Shown here piece by piece: positions 60,789 through 64,000 of a stretch of 64,000 bases of DNA. The stretch is taken from the NCBI GenBank assembly GCA_945859605.1, contig OX243812.1:44612509-44676508 (forward strand), read 5' to 3'. Made by a program: the position numbers and the translations under genes. This DNA comes from Lumbricus rubellus (taxonomy: Eukaryota > Annelida > Clitellata > Crassiclitellata > Lumbricidae). The notes beneath the pieces were generated by a model. That model saw only the letters and a program-made list of their open reading frames with translations, searched no databases and was not told the DNA's origin. The first letter of the stretch is position 1; every line of letters starts with the position of its first letter.

Positions 60789-63700
60789 ATGAGTAAAAAA
60801 CGGGTTGCGTCGTCACCTGGAAACGACACACAGGCCATGTTTAAACGAATGACGAAGAGGAACGCGCACGCAGGTTAGTTGCTTTGGTCCTCAACACAGC
60901 TGTAAAATTATAAATTGTTGCAGTATGTTAACTTAAAAAGTTAAGAAACGATTACATTGATAAATGTAGCTAAGTAAATGATGAACTGTACCAAGTGACC
61001 TGTCAAACAGTCTATATCATTATTGTCATATAGTATTATATTAAAGGTAAAGGTCTCCCTCAGCACTTCCGTGACTCTGTGTCATCATTGAAGATATGTA
61101 ATTATGAATAGATATAAGCTACTAGCATCTGATATATAGCCTACAATAATAGTAGTTTAGTAAGAGTTATAGCATAAGCAAGTTCTTTAAAGTGGGTGTC
61201 ATTTTTTCGACCATCTAACATTCTTTGGCATACTTGTGTACTTTGCAATTTCAGATTCGTTTGAGCCGAGACAGTTGACGGAAATGGATAAGTTGAAATC
61301 ATTAGCTGCACAGAGGAATATGATGGTTGTCAATGTGGCTGCAGATGGAAACTGTTTATTTAGTTCACTCGCCAGACAGTTGACTCAGCTTGGACGCGGA
61401 AGCTCAGCGACAGCGACAACTGCTCATGATGTACGCATGGAACTGGTTGAATGTCTGCAGTCGCACTCACAGTCGCAGATGATCTTGGACAGTGGAGCTA
61501 TGACAGAGCAGGAATTGCAAGTATATATCGACAACATGAAGAAATGTGGCACATGGGGTGATGGTGTAATTCTTTCTGTAGCAGTCAATCTGTATCGACG
61601 ACCTATCATCATTTTAACTGTGGAGGGGGAACAGCGTATTGATATGGCAACATTACCTACCTCATCTCAAGCATCGTCATGTGAGACTGAGTCTTACGCT
61701 ATATATCTGGGGTTGGTTGGCACAAATCACTATGTAAGTATTGAAAAACAGAATAGTCAACACACAGCGGAATCAGACACAAACATTTCTGATGACGAAT
61801 GTGGCACTGGTCATTCAATTTCAACAAGTACTGCAGCTAGTAATAGTACCACAACCGAAGAGCAGTCAAGGACATCCGCACAGTTAACATGTTCAGCGTC
61901 AACCATAAGTGTGACAGCTTCGCTATCTCCAGCTGGAAGTAAACCGGTGGATGTGAAAGTCGATGAGTTTGAGGAAAAGGTTCACGAGGCAATTTAATTT
62001 CAAGGGGTTGTACAGTCAAGCAAAAATCAGTCAGGACGCAAACAGAAGGTTGAGGCTGAGCATTGGGCAGAGTACAGAAGTGAAGCTCGTGGTGGGTCTG
62101 GTAGAAGGAGGATTGTGCATTGCAAAATCTGTTGTGCACATCCTGATCTGGTGAAGATCCACTGTCAAAGGATCCCAGCCATATGCACTGCAAATGGTGC
62201 AGTGTTCAGGCAGCAGATGTATGATGAACACTGTGGATCGACAGTACACAATGCTTGTTTGACACGTAGTCGACAACAGAAGGCTCTTGCCGAGGGTCGG
62301 ATACATGAGGGAGAAACTGTGTTGGAGAAACAACTGCGATTTGCTAACACTGCATTGGAACAAAAGATAGCAAGAAACATGATTAAGGTATACATGGATG
62401 CCAAACGCGGGACACTATCTGCGTGGTCATTTCCAGCTAGATACGTGGCGTCATTGATGGCTGAAAGAATAGACTTGAACAACCCTGAAATTCCGTTTTC
62501 TCCTACTAACACAGATCTACAGTATGTCACTCCTGCAAGCCATCGCGACATGCTACTGACAATCGCAGAAACGGACCGTAAGGCATTTGCACTCCGATTT
62601 AAAGATATCCTTGCGCTTTCTCTCAGAGTTGATGGTGCTGTTGACAAGCAGCGAATAGACAACAAGCATGTTATGGCGCAGGTTGTAACGGCGGTTGGAG
62701 ACATGGAGACTTGGTACATGGGCTTGGCTGAAAGCGAGAAGCGAGGTAGCGAGGGGTTATTGGAGGCACTCAGGAAGGCGTCTGCAAAGTGTGGAGCAAC
62801 ATGGCCAGAGATATTTAAGCAAACAACCTCTATTGTCACAGACGGCGCGTCAGAAAATACTGGAAGACATCATTCGCTATGGACACTGCTCGAGCAAGAA
62901 CGCAAAGACAACACCACTAAGGACACGTCAAGTCCATGTAAGGGCCCTAGCCCTCTCCTCAAAATATGGTGCAGTGTTCACCGTTCTCAGTTAGTGTTCA
63001 AAGACATGACTACAGGTGTTCCTGAAGCACGGCGTGTTATAGATGACTGTAAAGCAGTTACGCGTTTCTATAACAGTTCAGCATGTAGAACAAAGGAATT
63101 CAAGAAGCATGCGGAAGAACTTGGCGTCACAGTCAGACAGTATCCATCAGTAATCGACATAAGATTCACACAATATTCTAACAGTCTTCTGTCATCCATT
63201 CTGGACAACTACAGACCGATGATGCGACATCTGCAGACTTTCTCCCTGAAAGACGCTGAAGAATATGGCATGCTGAAGAAGTGGATTAATGCTGACACTG
63301 TTCACATTGCAGCGATCTTGTGTGACGCGCTGTACATCTACTCTAGATTTCAGAAGAAGTTGCAGGGCAACCAAGTGACTCTGTTTGACGTCGAAAGTGA
63401 TCGTGATAAATGTGTGGAGGACCTAAGGAAATTATTACAGCGTCCGCACCCAGGTGGATATGAGGAGAAAGTAACAATTACAGGGAATGAGGAACAAGCC
63501 GATGAAGTTATCAAGAGTTACGACACTGTTAAGCTCACAGTCGTCCAATTAAGGCACTGTAAGAGAGAGCACTCTCTCGTTAGCAGTTGCGGTCGCGATG
63601 TGTATGCCATCAAGACTGAGATTATTTGTTCGCTGTGCAACTTTCTGACCAGTCGACTCGGAACTGACAAAGGTGCCAGTGATCTTCGCTATGCACTGGA

Positions 63701-64000
63701 GTTTCAGGCGCTTTCTCCACCAATGCTTCTGAACGGCAATGCATCTGATGAAGACATTGAACGGGTGTACACTGGCCTCGCATCAGACTTTGCGAAGCGT
63801 GACTTCTACAGTAGCTACGGAGAGCTGGTGAACGCTGCAAAGAAAGCGCAGATGTCCAACACAAGCACATTGCAGGATTTCCTTAAGATCAGTCTGACTA
63901 ATGCAGACTGGCGTTCTGTTTCTGTAGCTGTCGCCAGACTACTCGCAGCAAAGCCTCATTCATGTGACGTGGAGAGACTTGTTAGTGCATACAATCTCAT
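60789..64000 (+). CDS. OTU protease-hAT transposase fusion, copy 2, partial
   Basis: Predicted exons: 60789-60873, 61255-61733 and 62016 onward (open at the window end). The ATG at 60789 opens [18 protein letters not shown]. Donors are GTTAGT and GTAAGT, and acceptors are AATTTCAG and TTGTACAG. The OTU motif ADGNCLF and the His of TNHY lie in exon 2. The zinc segment, the two transposase Asp motifs, CSVH and [10 protein letters not shown] lie in exon 3. About 72 C-terminal codons beyond the Glu motif, less those already in view, are expected outside the window. It is apparently intact. The sense orientation raises the possibility of exonisation into host transcripts. Confidence 0.8.

Larger units (their letters stand above)
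60381..64000 (+). mobile_element. OTU-hAT transposon, copy 2, cut by window end
   Basis: It starts with the terminal repeat cagggcctattttaa. The preceding 8 bp, gttcacat (60373-60380), are the predicted target duplication. Every landmark maps to copy 1 by a constant offset (sum of coordinates 76213), so there is no insertion or deletion over 3620 bp, and the compared frames translate identically. The right end is predicted near 64706. It lies in the intron after exon 16, in the sense orientation of the host gene. Confidence 0.9.

Overview
The window is animal nuclear DNA. It is AT-rich and intron-dominated, with GT-AG introns, many microsatellites and minisatellites, tRNA-derived SINEs, non-LTR retrotransposons and DNA transposons. 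There are no operons and no prokaryotic signals. The mix of CR1/L2-like, RTE-like, hAT, mariner and piggyBac-like elements fits an invertebrate or basal deuterostome, probably marine, but the species cannot be named from sequence alone.

The only host gene I can support lies on the + strand. Sixteen small exons between 9221 and 60029 have canonical acceptors and donors, and their reading phases agree at all fifteen junctions. Together they encode part of a large, mostly coiled-coil protein with low-complexity acidic and Ser-rich linkers. I do not recognise the family. The 5' end and the 3' end are not in view. Nearly everything else is intronic repeat.

Layout. 0-9 kb: SINEs, two non-autonomous hAT elements, a mariner deletion derivative, microsatellites and LINE 3' ends. 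9.2-16 kb: exon 1 of the model, a Tc1/mariner relic, and an RTE-like LINE 3' end broken by a foldback element and by a complete 4326-bp hAT-type transposon. 16-26 kb: exons 2-3, a LINE with a predicted C-terminal restriction-like endonuclease, and a three-level LINE nest. 26-42 kb: exons 4-10, a piggyBac-like element holding a 1-kb microsatellite and a mariner relic, an 11-bp minisatellite, and an RTE-like LINE. 42-53 kb: exons 11-12, three minisatellites (35, 39 and 45 bp units), hAT debris and another RTE-like LINE. 53-60 kb: exons 13-16, a SINE with a 12-bp target duplication, a mariner deletion derivative, and a hAT element nested inside another hAT element. 60.4-64 kb: a second copy of the complete hAT-type transposon, cut by the window end.

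The most interesting object is that transposon (11507-15832 on the minus strand; 60381 to beyond 64000 on the plus strand). It has 15-bp terminal inverted repeats starting CAGGG and a perfect 8-bp target duplication. Its three-exon gene is predicted to splice into a 912-residue protein: an N-terminal OTU-type cysteine protease, then a zinc-binding segment, then a hAT-like RNase-H-fold transposase. Retaining the second intron would instead give a roughly 275-residue OTU-only protein. Its 3' flank carries a decayed pair of C2H2 zinc-finger repeats. The two copies show no length difference over the 3620 bp that can be compared, which points to recent activity. They lie in inverted orientation on either side of 44.5 kb that contains most of the host gene.
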